The notes: generated from the letters alone by a model not told the origin. 58,112 nucleotides of DNA from an uncultured Bacteroidales bacterium (GCA_905235375.1 CAJOLH010000008.1:1-58112), one strand, 5' to 3'. Numbered from the stretch's first letter, positions 36,028 through 45,983 are shown. Program-made: numbers and translations.

Positions 36028-36049
36028 GATTTCTGAAAAATCAGAAATC
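36028..36049. other. Perfect hairpin at the start of the ABC-operon transcript
   Basis: GATTTCTGA and TCAGAAATC form a 9-bp perfect inverted repeat with a 4-nt loop. It begins within a few bases of the predicted transcription start (~36047) and has no T-tract, so it is more likely a 5' mRNA structure or operator than a terminator. Confidence 0.45.
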
Positions 36050-36053
36050 TGTG

Positions 36054-36085
36054 CAAATATACTTCTTTATTCCTGAAACTGCAAA
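36054..36085 (-). promoter_or_regulatory. Promoter of the lipoprotein/ABC operon
   Basis: On the minus strand TTTG (36082-36085), 20 bp, TATATTTG (36054-36061), just downstream of the DUF6850-like gene's stop codon. Confidence 0.65.
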
Positions 36086-36094
36086 TTTTTGATT

Positions 36095-37696
36095 CTAAAA
36101 AGTACACCCGAGCGAAAAAGAGACTGTCTGGTGATGATTTTCGACATCTGCAGTTACCGACCATGCCCGCTGATATCGGGCACTGAGCAAGGCAAAGATG
36201 CGAACCCTATCGGCATATAATCTGCGACCATAGAGCAAGTTGAGTCCGACATTCCCCTGCGATGCCGTCAGATAGTCATAGTGCTGTTGGAGGGCTGTGG
36301 GAAGGGTGATGAGACTGGTTCGGATCAGTGCCGAACCTGCGTCATCGGAAGTGCCTTCTCCCGTGGCATCATAACTCCCGTCTTCAGCCATAGTGCCTCC
36401 ACCCTTCTGATAACCGAGCTGCAGTTCGACGCTCCAGTCGTGCTGTCCGCTATACCACTGTCGGCGCGAGGCAAGAGCCACTTCCTCGTAACGGATCTGC
36501 TGGCGACGATAGAATGGATAGAAACTTGCCGTGAGGCGACGCTCATGATAGCCTGCCTTCACCTGATGAACCCACGCCTGGCTATAGAGCTTATAGCCTG
36601 CCTCAGCACCGAGTGTCCGCTGGCCCCGTGTCTTGAGCTGGCCGTGATAGACATACTCGTTCAAGCCGCCTCCCTGATTGACGTAACTGAAGAGGTTCTG
36701 CCAGTTCTGGAGATGACTGCCCGTGACCCTATAGCTCACCGAATGTCTTTGCTGCCAGGTAATCCTGCCCTCATAGCCCCACGCATTGCCCGAGTGTTCC
36801 ATAAAGACAGGCGTAAACAGCGAACGCTTGCCATAATATCCATCACGCCATTCCAGCCATCCTTCATTGACGAACTTCGTCGAACCTTGGCTCAGCCCCA
36901 CCTGGAGTGACACGCTATGTCGTTCGGAAAGCATGGGGCGCTCTTCATCCTCATCGGTCAGACCGTTGGCATCGCTGTATTCGCTCACGCCAAAGGATGC
37001 ACCATAGTCAATCAGCGAAGCATAGAATATGCCCGTGGTTCCGTATGTCTTGAAAAGCAATTCCTCAAGTGAACGACGATACCTGTAGGACAGACCTAAC
37101 TGCACAAAGCCTTTCGCCCACAAGATGCCACCGCCTGCATCCAGGTCCATGAGCTTGTTCTGCGAACGCAGGTCGCGACGCTTGGCATTGTTTGCCGAAG
37201 TGAAATCCACACAGGCACCCAGAGACAACCCATGTCCCAATTCTATGCCAAGGGCACCCATCAGATTATACTTCTCTCGGTTCTTGGTGCCGGCATATTG
37301 CGGATCCATCTCGACAATGTCGAAAGGCTGGTCATCGGGCTCAAGCCACACCGAACCCGTCATATCCTTGCCCTGGAAATTGGAATAGCTCACGCTGCCA
37401 CTCAAGACAAGGCGGCTATTGACGCGATAGTACGAAGCCGTACGGGCACCGAACACATAACTGTCGGGCGAGGCATAATAATCTCCCCAGCCGCCATCGT
37501 CCTTCTGGAAATACGTCTCGGCATAATTGGTCCGAACGTCATCAGGAAGCGCAGTGAGCCCCGCGACATTCCGGCTGCAGAGCCAGGGTGTCGTGTCGCA
37601 CAAGGCCTCAAAATGCACTTGTGCTGCAAGAGGCTGCCAAAGGATCCACGACAGGTTAATCGCGGAGAGAAGCCTGATAGCGTTCAAAGAAGTCAT
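36095..37696 (-). CDS. DUF6850-like outer-membrane beta-barrel protein
   Basis: The start is ATG 37696 (MTSLNAIRLLSAINLSWILW, a signal peptide ending PLAAQ), giving 533 aa; this start lies inside the end of the DUF4876 gene (41-bp overlap). The rest alternates aromatic and polar residues in long beta strands (RLVLSGSVSYSNFQGKD, FVQLGLSYRYRRSLEELLF, QTVSFSLGCTF) and ends in Phe, as expected for an outer-membrane barrel. Proteins of this type are regularly encoded next to DUF4876 and a TonB-dependent receptor in Bacteroidetes. Function is not known. Confidence 0.75.
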   Translation of the reverse strand: MTSLNAIRLLSAINLSWILWQPLAAQVHFEALCDTTPWLCSRNVAGLTALPDDVRTNYAETYFQKDDGGWGDYYASPDSYVFGARTASYYRVNSRLVLSGSVSYSNFQGKDMTGSVWLEPDDQPFDIVEMDPQYAGTKNREKYNLMGALGIELGHGLSLGACVDFTSANNAKRRDLRSQNKLMDLDAGGGILWAKGFVQLGLSYRYRRSLEELLFKTYGTTGIFYASLIDYGASFGVSEYSDANGLTDEDEERPMLSERHSVSLQVGLSQGSTKFVNEGWLEWRDGYYGKRSLFTPVFMEHSGNAWGYEGRITWQQRHSVSYRVTGSHLQNWQNLFSYVNQGGGLNEYVYHGQLKTRGQRTLGAEAGYKLYSQAWVHQVKAGYHERRLTASFYPFYRRQQIRYEEVALASRRQWYSGQHDWSVELQLGYQKGGGTMAEDGSYDATGEGTSDDAGSALIRTSLITLPTALQQHYDYLTASQGNVGLNLLYGRRLYADRVRIFALLSARYQRAWSVTADVENHHQTVSFSLGCTF

Positions 37697-39011
37697 TGCT
37701 CGAATTGTTTGTGTCCTGATAAATGATGAATGCACCCCGTTTGGCCGAAGCTTCGGCATGAATGCCCGACGGATCGGCAGGGACAACACCCTGCGATGCA
37801 TCCGGTGTCTCGCTCAAGCCATAGACCAGCAGTTCCTCATTGCCGGGAATGGCTTTCGTTGCTGCCACGTCAACATTGCGGTGCACGGAGTAACCGAATG
37901 TGCTGGTAAGATAGACTGCCCCTGCATCAACCTCATCGGTAAGGCGCTTGACATTCTTGTTCGAAATGGTGGAGAACATCTCAATACCGTCGATAATCCA
38001 TTCGGTCGGAATACGCAGACAGGCACCCGAGATGGAAACCACGTTGTTGTGATACCAGATGTTGTTGGCATCGTTGGCATACGCATCAATATCCACGTCT
38101 TCTGGAACGGAGAAGATGAAGAATGCCGGATCGAGCTGGCTCAATGGCCAGGCATTGCCTTGCCCGTATAATGCTGCCGAAAGATAATGACTGGTAGGAA
38201 TAAGTTCCGAGGGGACAGGATAATAGCTCGTATTGGTGAAAGTGATCGGGTCGTAGGTGCAATAATAGTCTGCACTGCCCAGATTCACCGAATTTGAATA
38301 GGAAACCGTATGGTCAACGGCACCGTTGAGGGCAATCACAATCTCCTCCCCTCCCTCCAGATGCAGCGCATCGTTGAAATACCAGATGGCCTGAATGGCA
38401 GGGATAAAACCCTTGCCATCATAAGTGAGCCGTCCATCGGCATCAAAGTTGGCATTGGTGGCATGAGCATTGTAGGGAGGTACCATACCAAGACACAGCT
38501 GATTGACAGTGAGAGGCAGTTGTCCGTTATTGTAGAGAATAACGTACTTGTCAAAATAATAGGCGCCCGAGCCATCGTCCTTCTGGCATCCACCTTGATA
38601 GAGTTCCTTGATGATAAGGCTGCCACGGCGCGAGGCCACCATCGACAGCTCCAACCCCTGTCCGACAATCGGAGAGGCAGCATTCACCTTGATGTTCGAC
38701 GAGCTGCAGTTCATCACATATTCCCTGCCCTGGGCATCGGTGTATTGTCCCGAAGCAGAAAGGTCGTATATGCCGGCAGGAAGCGTGAAGTGTGCCCTGC
38801 CTGCTCCATCGGTGGTGGCTTGCCATGCATTGCCCAGAGTCGTTGACATCACCACCGAAACGCCCTGCATACCTTCGCCCGTGATGGGATTCTTCAGCTG
38901 CACGGCTACGTCGAAGGACTCATAGCGGAGCTCCTCGTCCTTGATGCAACTGCTCGCGAGCAACGTCATCAGACCACACATTATATATAAATATAGTAGA
39001 TGCTTCATCAT
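37656..39011 (-). CDS. DUF4876 lipoprotein
   Basis: This 451-aa lipoprotein has lipobox ASSC (Cys22). An immunoglobulin-like domain (about 30-125, FDVAVQLKNPITGEGMQGVS) resembles a prealbumin/carboxypeptidase-regulatory fold. The DUF4876 body follows (SLIIKELYQGGCQKDDGSGA, YYFDKYVILYNNGQLPLTV, LHLEGGEEIVIALNG), a region reminiscent of a lamin-tail-type beta sandwich. It begins directly at the TonB receptor's stop codon (no gap) and overlaps the barrel gene, so three proteins are made together. It is probably a surface-exposed or periplasmic accessory of the receptor; the ligand is unknown. Confidence 0.8.
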   Translation of the reverse strand: MMKHLLYLYIMCGLMTLLASSCIKDEELRYESFDVAVQLKNPITGEGMQGVSVVMSTTLGNAWQATTDGAGRAHFTLPAGIYDLSASGQYTDAQGREYVMNCSSSNIKVNAASPIVGQGLELSMVASRRGSLIIKELYQGGCQKDDGSGAYYFDKYVILYNNGQLPLTVNQLCLGMVPPYNAHATNANFDADGRLTYDGKGFIPAIQAIWYFNDALHLEGGEEIVIALNGAVDHTVSYSNSVNLGSADYYCTYDPITFTNTSYYPVPSELIPTSHYLSAALYGQGNAWPLSQLDPAFFIFSVPEDVDIDAYANDANNIWYHNNVVSISGACLRIPTEWIIDGIEMFSTISNKNVKRLTDEVDAGAVYLTSTFGYSVHRNVDVAATKAIPGNEELLVYGLSETPDASQGVVPADPSGIHAEASAKRGAFIIYQDTNNSSNDFFERYQASLRD

Positions 39012-41945
39012 TTAGAGTCTGACCTTTAGCGATAGTCCATAATAGAAGGCGGGGATGCGTCCGCTGTTATAAAGCGTAGTCCGCCGATCGGTTTGCGAAG
39101 AATGCACACGCGAGGTGTTGTTCCAGAAATTGGTGGCATAGAACGACAACTTCACATATTTGCCGATTTCCTTGGTCACATTGAAGTCTGTGGCAAAGTA
39201 AGGAGAAATGCGGTCTTCGTTGAAGTAGTAATTGGTGTTCGACTTGCGTACCATGCGAAGCAGGTCGTTGTAGAGGTTTGTGTCGCCTGCATCGCGTGCC
39301 GTCATGAGGTCATCGTAGAACGGACGTAGTGTCGCTGGGTCATCCCATGTCGAGTAATACTTCGGATAGACGGCCACATAATGATCCTTATAGTCTGACT
39401 TCGTGCCGAAATAATCGGACGCATCAAGCATTGCGTAGCCTGTGAGGTTCCCTTCCCGGTCTTCACGCAACGACCGTTTCATGTTGTAGAAACTACATTC
39501 GAAGCGCACCGAAACAATAAACCGCACCACGGGGACGTGTGTCGTTATTGTCACATTCGTATTGAGCTGCGACTGCACCGAACCGTTCGAAGCGGCAGCG
39601 GCTCCCTCGTAGTAGCCTATGTAACTGTAGGGCTGACCGTCACTCTGATTGGTCGAAGATCCGATGTGTGAAGCCACCAGCGTGGTTTCGACACCCCGAT
39701 AATGATAGAACGTTCCATCCCAGCGGATATCGGTGCGGAGTGCCGGGATTCGTGCGAAATCTACAATCCATTCCACCCCCTGACGCGTGGAACTCGATCC
39801 GTTGACCCATTGTGTATTCGAAATGTAACGATGCAGCGTCCTGCTTGGCAGCTCCTGGTCGGCCACATTGCCAGTCACGTCGTGTACGATGACCTTGCCG
39901 CTGATGGGGTCAACGGTATAATTGCGGTTGGCCGACGGAATCGGGAAATCGGCAGCCGTGATGGGCGAAGTGAGTTCGTAGCTGAAAGGTCGATAAACCG
40001 ATGTTCGGAGGTAGGGATTGAAGGTGCTGGTGTTGAAGTAGGTCAGCGACAGGCGCGTCTTTCCTAACTTCGCCTCCACACCGACCTCACGCTGAAGGCT
40101 GTATTGCCATTTCAGCGATGCGTTGTAGATCGCCGACGAGGGCTGTGTGTAATAGGCATAGCATGCTTCACCCGATGCAGTGGTGCCACTCGCGAATGTC
40201 TGCCAATCGACATAAGAGATGGTAGGGAACAGTACCTGCATGGATGGCAGCTTGACACTCTTTCCGATGCCCGCATGAATGCTAAGTTCCTTTTTCTTGC
40301 CGTGTATGCCATATTGCAGAGAGCCACGCGGCGAAAGACTGTTCACTGTGCCATAATCCGAGCCGGCGATGTGCGTAACGTCCTCTCGCAGGCCGAAACT
40401 GAGCTTGAGATCCTGTTTCCTTGCCAGTTGCAACGCCAGCTGTTCCTCCGCATAGACTGCCAGGTTGTGCATATAGGGCAACGTGTCATAACGAGCCTCT
40501 CGCCAAGTGGGAGCAAACGACTCGTCAGCGTAGTATAAGCCACGGCCTTCATTGCCCGATGCCGTATAGTCCAAGCCCACCTTCGCATGGCTTTCAATCT
40601 GATAGTCTCCACGAAGGGACTTCTCATGGTCCCATTTGGCCTTGAGATGCGCACCGAAATCAACGGGTTTCGAGTCGGTGATGGCCAGTTCGTACCAATA
40701 GCCCGTCGGCCCCATGATGATGGATATGCCATCGGCAATGTGATAGCCTTGTTCGGTGGTGTGGAGGGCAGGCTGTGAGGTGGCACTGCTTCGGTTGGTG
40801 TTGACGCGCTGCTCCTTGTCCTCCATACTGACATCGGCCGACAGTTCAAGATACGAGAGCCACGGCCTACCCACCTGCCATTGCAGACGCATCAGGCTGC
40901 GCAGGGCATAGTCCTGCTTTTTCGTATAGGTGTCGTTGAACGCATCGGGGTCTGACTCGCTGTCGTAGCCTCCGAGATTGCCCTTCACATCGAGGTTGAA
41001 GTTGAGCGGCATGGCCTTTTCCTTGAGGAACTGACGGGTATAGCGCAGCGAAAGGCCATTGCGCCGATAGGTCGTATAAGGCGACGCTAGGCTGCTGACC
41101 GACTGTGTCCATTCGTACGACACATTCAGGATTCCTCCCTGCCCGGTCCTTCCCAGACTGAAGCCTTTGGCCAAAGCCGCCAGCTTGGTATGCGGCTTGA
41201 AGGTCACATCCACCATATAGGGAGTCTTGCCGCGCCGCGTCTTCACCTTCACCATGCCATTTGAGAGGTCTCCATACTCCACCGACGGGATGCCGGTGAT
41301 CACTTCCACCTCCTCAATGTCACTGGTGGTGACGGTTCGGGTCGAAGCGCCTGTGGTCTCGTCCATCTCGCCGTTGTTCGACAGGCGTTGCCCATCCACC
41401 TCGACTGCCGTTCCGAATGACGCATTGCCCATTTCGCCCGAGCCTTCGCTACGCAAGGCGATACGCTGGTCGTCAATCAGGCTTTGGTCGCCCTGGCTCT
41501 TGCCTCCCGGCAACAGCAGGGTGACATCATTCACGTTGACAATCTGATTGTGTTCGAGCGAAGTGCGGTCAACGGTATAGGCGGTTGTCTCGATGTGTTG
41601 CTTTTGCGAAGTGACAGTAACCTCGTCGAGACGCAGGTCCTGCTCCACGAGTTTCACAACGATGCTGGTGTCCCTCGTCAATGTGAAGGTCAAAAGTTGT
41701 GGGACATAGCCAAAGAGACGCACTTCAATCAGAGCTTTCCCTTTTGGAAGGTTACGAAGCATGAAGCGGCCATCCTCTCCCACGACCGTTCCCTGCTGAG
41801 TGGTCTGATGCACCACCGTGGCAAAGACCATCGGCTCGCGCGTCTGTGCATCAATCACCCGTCCTGAGACGCAAAAAGGCTGTGCGCGCAGTGTCGATGC
41901 GCACACAACCATAAAGGTCAAAAGAATCGCAAGGAGATGCTTCAT
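39012..41945 (-). CDS. TonB-dependent receptor
   Basis: A 977-aa outer-membrane receptor: signal peptide (ending TLRAQ), carboxypeptidase-like regulatory domain (CVSGRVIDAQTREPMVFATV, VRLFGYVPQLLTFTL), a plug domain (VTLLLPGGKSQGDQ, IEEVEVITGIPSVEYGDLSN, GMVKVKTRRGKTPYMVDVTF) and a long barrel ending LSLKVRL. It lacks the SusC linker and is not followed by a SusD, so it belongs to the metal/cofactor or peptide receptor type rather than the sugar type. Upstream are two secreted beta-helix proteins, downstream a DUF4876 lipoprotein and a barrel. No cobalamin riboswitch is present. Confidence 0.92.
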   Translation of the reverse strand: MKHLLAILLTFMVVCASTLRAQPFCVSGRVIDAQTREPMVFATVVHQTTQQGTVVGEDGRFMLRNLPKGKALIEVRLFGYVPQLLTFTLTRDTSIVVKLVEQDLRLDEVTVTSQKQHIETTAYTVDRTSLEHNQIVNVNDVTLLLPGGKSQGDQSLIDDQRIALRSEGSGEMGNASFGTAVEVDGQRLSNNGEMDETTGASTRTVTTSDIEEVEVITGIPSVEYGDLSNGMVKVKTRRGKTPYMVDVTFKPHTKLAALAKGFSLGRTGQGGILNVSYEWTQSVSSLASPYTTYRRNGLSLRYTRQFLKEKAMPLNFNLDVKGNLGGYDSESDPDAFNDTYTKKQDYALRSLMRLQWQVGRPWLSYLELSADVSMEDKEQRVNTNRSSATSQPALHTTEQGYHIADGISIIMGPTGYWYELAITDSKPVDFGAHLKAKWDHEKSLRGDYQIESHAKVGLDYTASGNEGRGLYYADESFAPTWREARYDTLPYMHNLAVYAEEQLALQLARKQDLKLSFGLREDVTHIAGSDYGTVNSLSPRGSLQYGIHGKKKELSIHAGIGKSVKLPSMQVLFPTISYVDWQTFASGTTASGEACYAYYTQPSSAIYNASLKWQYSLQREVGVEAKLGKTRLSLTYFNTSTFNPYLRTSVYRPFSYELTSPITAADFPIPSANRNYTVDPISGKVIVHDVTGNVADQELPSRTLHRYISNTQWVNGSSSTRQGVEWIVDFARIPALRTDIRWDGTFYHYRGVETTLVASHIGSSTNQSDGQPYSYIGYYEGAAAASNGSVQSQLNTNVTITTHVPVVRFIVSVRFECSFYNMKRSLREDREGNLTGYAMLDASDYFGTKSDYKDHYVAVYPKYYSTWDDPATLRPFYDDLMTARDAGDTNLYNDLLRMVRKSNTNYYFNEDRISPYFATDFNVTKEIGKYVKLSFYATNFWNNTSRVHSSQTDRRTTLYNSGRIPAFYYGLSLKVRL

Positions 41946-41959
41946 GCTAATAATATTTG

Positions 41960-41995
41960 TCTAGAATATCTAGAGAATCTAGACTATCTAGAAGG
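41960..41995. repeat. Four 9-bp TCTAGA-type tandem units across a gene end
   Basis: TCTAGA recurs at 41960, 41969, 41978 and 41987, exactly 9 bp apart. The array covers the stop codon of the beta-helix gene (41984-41986) and the gap before the TonB receptor gene. Confidence 0.7.
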
Positions 41996-43732
41996 AATAA
42001 ACATCACCCGTCCCCGCTCAATCACGAGTCCCTGCTTGCGGAAAGCTGCGCGACCCATAACGTCAAACGAGACGACTGTCGCATTATCGTCAAGGCAAAC
42101 CGCATCAATAGCCCCTGTCGTCGGGTCCATCGGCAATCGTGATAGGCCTTCGGCGATGGTGCAATTCTCGATGAGAATGATGGAATCGCCACGCAGGTTG
42201 CCAGCCAACTGAGTGGTCTCGGGGGCTGTCACTATACCTTCGTTGCGACATCCCTGCAGCGTCAACGAGCCCTCGACGCGTGCCGTATGACCGGCCACAC
42301 CGCCGACATAACTGTCAACACAGGTCACTGCGCCCTTGTTGGTGCAGCCCACAATCACGGCTTGTCCGTCGTCACCCTTCATGTCATTGCCAAGGATGCC
42401 GCCCACCATCTTGAAGCCATAGACGCTGCCTTCGTTCACGCAGTCCTCCATACGGATCAGTCGCGAAGAACACGAGACGATGCCCGCCGTATAGAGACCC
42501 ATAGGCTCATCGCCTTCCTTCACGCACCGCACGTTGCCATAGTTGGTGCAGCCCACAAGGGTGCCGCCCACCGAGCCTGCTATACCCGAAGCTCCTGTGC
42601 CGCGATCCGTTGTAATCGAACCATAGTTCCGGCAGTTCTGCACCAGGTAGTCATAGGTTGCGATGCTGCTGCCACTCTGCGAACCGCCAACGATGCCCGT
42701 GGCATACGACATGGCAGAGATGTTGCCGTAGTTGACACAGTCGCGGATGGTGCCCTTGCCGAACATCAGCATACCGCAGATACCGGAAGCGTATGCACTG
42801 ACAGCCGAAACATCGGCGTAGTTGGTGCAACCGCTGATCGTGCCGGCACAAAGTGCGGCAAAGGGCGCTGCATAGCTGTAGTTGTTCAGCTCGTTGTCGC
42901 TTGCAAAGACGAGGTCGTCAATCGAGCCACCCTCAGCCAAAACCGAAACAAGTGACTGGAATGCTCCGCCCTGAGGCAGATTGTGCTTCACGCCCGTTAT
43001 CGTGGCATGATTGCCCACGATGTGGCCCTCGAAGCCCCACTGTGTATTGTTGAGCTTCCCTTCGATAATGCCATCGATAGCGATGTTGGGCAACTGCGAA
43101 CCACCAAAGTCGATGTCGTTCATCATCTTGAAGTATTCGCCCGTGCCGCGATGGTCAGCTGTGATATTCTCGGCAAGCGTTGCGAAGTCGGCTGCCTGGG
43201 TAAGCTGATAGGGGTCGGTTACCGTGCCAGCGCCAGCGAAACCATAGACATTGTCCGAAGCCATCACGACATCGACTGAGAACGATATCGGGAAAGGCAT
43301 AGCACCCGGCTGCATGTTGTTGACGATGTGATAGCCCGTCTCATTGGCAGTGACGAGGATGTTGCCCAGTGTATCGAAATAGTATCTTCCGTTGATGACG
43401 GTTTCGCCATTGCTGACAGCAACAAGCATCAAGCTCACATCGCTGCCGGTATAATCACGATAGTAACCTCCCTTCTCTGCATCGTAGGTCAGATGGTCGA
43501 TGTCCATAGAGCCGAGGGTGAGATCACCCATCACAGTGCCAGGAATCGAGAGTTCCTCGATGGTGACGTTCAACGATTGGTCGGCAAACTCCAACTGGTA
43601 TCTTGCATCGTCGCAAGTGTAGGTGTAGGTTCCACCCACAACGACAGTCACCGTGCCTGAGTAGGTTGCAGACTGTGCCATGAGGCCCACCGCAGTGAGC
43701 ACCATGGCACAGATACTAAGTATTTTCTTCAT
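41984..43732 (-). CDS. Secreted calycin-like / beta-helix protein with C-terminal sorting-like tail
   Basis: 582 aa with a signal peptide (ending GLMAQ). The N-terminal domain (about 22-150) matches the calycin-like pattern of Bacteroidales (YSGTVTVVVGGTYTY, plus LTYDAEKGGYYRDYTG). A right-handed beta-helix region of ~25-residue rungs follows (GTISGCTNYADVSAVSAYAS, GTIRDCVNYGNISAMSYATG, IRMEDCVNEGSVYGFKMVGG). The tail VVSFDVMGRAAFRKQG...VIERGRVMF resembles the short C-terminal tails of secreted Prevotella proteins. A paralogue lies directly upstream (43764-45983). The role may be ligand capture for the neighbouring receptor. Confidence 0.75.
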   Translation of the reverse strand: MKKILSICAMVLTAVGLMAQSATYSGTVTVVVGGTYTYTCDDARYQLEFADQSLNVTIEELSIPGTVMGDLTLGSMDIDHLTYDAEKGGYYRDYTGSDVSLMLVAVSNGETVINGRYYFDTLGNILVTANETGYHIVNNMQPGAMPFPISFSVDVVMASDNVYGFAGAGTVTDPYQLTQAADFATLAENITADHRGTGEYFKMMNDIDFGGSQLPNIAIDGIIEGKLNNTQWGFEGHIVGNHATITGVKHNLPQGGAFQSLVSVLAEGGSIDDLVFASDNELNNYSYAAPFAALCAGTISGCTNYADVSAVSAYASGICGMLMFGKGTIRDCVNYGNISAMSYATGIVGGSQSGSSIATYDYLVQNCRNYGSITTDRGTGASGIAGSVGGTLVGCTNYGNVRCVKEGDEPMGLYTAGIVSCSSRLIRMEDCVNEGSVYGFKMVGGILGNDMKGDDGQAVIVGCTNKGAVTCVDSYVGGVAGHTARVEGSLTLQGCRNEGIVTAPETTQLAGNLRGDSIILIENCTIAEGLSRLPMDPTTGAIDAVCLDDNATVVSFDVMGRAAFRKQGLVIERGRVMFIPSR

Positions 43733-43763
43733 TTATAAATATTAAATGGAGTGAACCATCCGA

Positions 43764-45983
43764 TCAGCGGACAAAGCGGATCCTACCGTTCTCGATGAAG
43801 AGACCTGCCTCACCCTGGATGCGACGACCCTGGAGGTCAAATCTTTCTGTCGTCTTGACCTGCGGATGATCGACAACCTCGATAATGGTCTGGGTAGAAT
43901 TATCTACGCCGTTGAATGTCACAGTCATCGGGAATGGCATAATGCCAACGGTGAATACGGTGGTCAGGTTGAATTCCTTGTCAGTTATTGTGCCCTCTAA
44001 CGAAGTGCCGTTGATTGCAAGATCTCCAGCCTGAGCAGTATATTCGCCTGCAGAAAGGGTGTAGCCGTCCTCAGTGGCGGTATAGGGTACCTCTACGCTG
44101 AATTCTTCAATGACAAAACCGCCATAGGTAATCTCTGGAATGTAGATGGTTGCCTCGTCACTGGTAAGGAAAACAACCAGCACATCCTGATCCGGGAACT
44201 CGATGTTCTGTCCCATTACCGTCACGGCGAAGTTGCCGGTGAACGACTTCATCCATTTTTCATTGATTTCCATTGGATCGGTAACCGCCATAGCCTCATT
44301 GTCGAGAGGAAGAGAAGCGTCAGGAGCGAAATAATAGCAATCCTCAAGAATAATGTCGGCGGTGCCTGCCAGGTGACCAGCTGTCTCAACCGATACAGGA
44401 ACGGTCACCGAAGTGATGCTCGCGCTGTGCTTGATGATGGCACCCTCCTTGGTGGAATTGCCAATGAGGCCACCTACGTTCTTCACCTTCGACTCGTCAG
44501 GATCGGTGCCGACAATGCCACCGCCCGAAACTATGCCATCTTCGACCTCGGCAACATTATAGCAACCATCGAGCACAGAGACTTCATTGCGAAGCTCGCC
44601 GGCGATGCCTGCCACCTTCGAGTTGCCGGTTACTACACCGTAATTGAAGCAATTCTTGATCGTAATGGCCTCATTGTTGGAACATGCCATAATACCTCCG
44701 GCATACTGGCCTGCAGCCGTCACATTACCCTCGTTATTGCAATCCTTAATGAGTCCACCGCCTGTACCGATGATACCGGCTGCGCCGACACCCGTGCAAG
44801 TGATTTCTCCGTAGTTATCGCATTTCTCTATCACGTAGTTGTACGATGCGATGCTGTTATGTCTCTGGCTGCCACCCACGATACCACAGGCATAGCTGCC
44901 ACCATTGGCAGCAACGTTGCCATTGTTCTGGCAGTTGCGAACCACACCTGTACCACGCACGACAGCACCAGCAATGCCGGCAACGTATGCACCCGTGCTT
45001 GTAACATCGGCATTGTTGACACAGTTCTCAATGAGGCCGGCAGTAAGGCCAGCGAAGGTGCCGACATACAGATTGCCCGAAATCTCACCCTCAATGGTGA
45101 GGTTCTTGATCACACCGTTTTCGCCAAGGGCAGAAACGATACCCACATACGAACTGAAGGCATCGGCCTTGTTCGGCTGTTCATGCTTCACTCCCTTGAG
45201 GGCATAACCTGCACCATCAATCACTCCCTCGAAGCAATAGTCGAGCGTGTTGACATTCTTGATGGCATCCGATGCGATCATTGGAAGCGGAGCACCGGCA
45301 AAGTCAATGTCTCCTGCCAGCTGGAAGAATTCACCAGCACCCGTGTTATCAATATTGATGTTGGCTGCAAGCGTGGCAAAGTCATCGGCGCTCTTCAAGA
45401 GGTAGGGGTTCTCCTCGGTGCCCTCGCCCTCGAAGCCATAACCGGCAGGAGTCTGCTCCTCGATGGTATAGGTAAGCTCCATAATCGACTGTCCGCCATT
45501 GGCGAAATAGGCATAATAGGTGGTGCCAGCAGTCAGGTCGGCGCTAATGGTCATCCATGTAGAACCATCGGTGAATCCGGCAGCAACCACCTGCTCGTCG
45601 GCAAGGAGTGCGTCCATGTCAGTGCCTGTGACAACGGCAGTTCCAATGGCGGTGATGCGGTCGGTAGCGGAATTGTTGTTCGAACGATAGCTCACCGTGA
45701 GGGTGCCATTGCTCTCTGGTGTGAAGCTGATGTAACGGCGGTTGGCAGCGCTGGTGCCATTGCAATGGAAGCGGGCCGCAGCAGATACATAGTCGCTGGT
45801 ATAACCTTCAGTCGTGTTGCCAACAAGCGTAAGCTCCCTGTACTGATAGGTGTAGTTCTCATCTGCAAGGATCACTTGCTCCTCAAATTCCGAGAAGTCG
45901 TAGGTGATAACCTCTGCATTTGCATTCAGAGCAAAGCCGAAAGCAGTAGCCGTTAAGGCTGAAAGTGTAAATAATTTTTTCAT
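43764..45983 (-). CDS. Secreted beta-helix protein (paralogue of the next gene) with sorting-like tail
   Basis: The start is ATG 45983 (MKKLFTLSALTATAFGFALN, signal peptide ending NANA), 739 aa; an upstream extension to 46061 runs through the promoter. A beta-sandwich-like N-domain (about 22-160) leads into beta-helix rungs nearly identical in style to those of the downstream gene (AGLIENCVNNADVTSTGAYV, GVVRNCQNNGNVAANGGSY, GLIKDCNNEGNVTAAGQYAG). A second beta domain (about 560-690) follows. The tail ERFDLQGRRIQGEAG-LFIENGRIRFVR is a typical short C-terminal sorting-like tail. It is the first gene of the five-gene receptor operon and has a clear promoter. Confidence 0.75.
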   Translation of the reverse strand: MKKLFTLSALTATAFGFALNANAEVITYDFSEFEEQVILADENYTYQYRELTLVGNTTEGYTSDYVSAAARFHCNGTSAANRRYISFTPESNGTLTVSYRSNNNSATDRITAIGTAVVTGTDMDALLADEQVVAAGFTDGSTWMTISADLTAGTTYYAYFANGGQSIMELTYTIEEQTPAGYGFEGEGTEENPYLLKSADDFATLAANINIDNTGAGEFFQLAGDIDFAGAPLPMIASDAIKNVNTLDYCFEGVIDGAGYALKGVKHEQPNKADAFSSYVGIVSALGENGVIKNLTIEGEISGNLYVGTFAGLTAGLIENCVNNADVTSTGAYVAGIAGAVVRGTGVVRNCQNNGNVAANGGSYACGIVGGSQRHNSIASYNYVIEKCDNYGEITCTGVGAAGIIGTGGGLIKDCNNEGNVTAAGQYAGGIMACSNNEAITIKNCFNYGVVTGNSKVAGIAGELRNEVSVLDGCYNVAEVEDGIVSGGGIVGTDPDESKVKNVGGLIGNSTKEGAIIKHSASITSVTVPVSVETAGHLAGTADIILEDCYYFAPDASLPLDNEAMAVTDPMEINEKWMKSFTGNFAVTVMGQNIEFPDQDVLVVFLTSDEATIYIPEITYGGFVIEEFSVEVPYTATEDGYTLSAGEYTAQAGDLAINGTSLEGTITDKEFNLTTVFTVGIMPFPMTVTFNGVDNSTQTIIEVVDHPQVKTTERFDLQGRRIQGEAGLFIENGRIRFVR

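Noticed and set aside
41946..41983. Cobalamin or other riboswitch before the TonB-dependent receptor
   Set aside because: The gap is only 38 bp and consists of TCTAGA nonamers; no conserved riboswitch core was seen.
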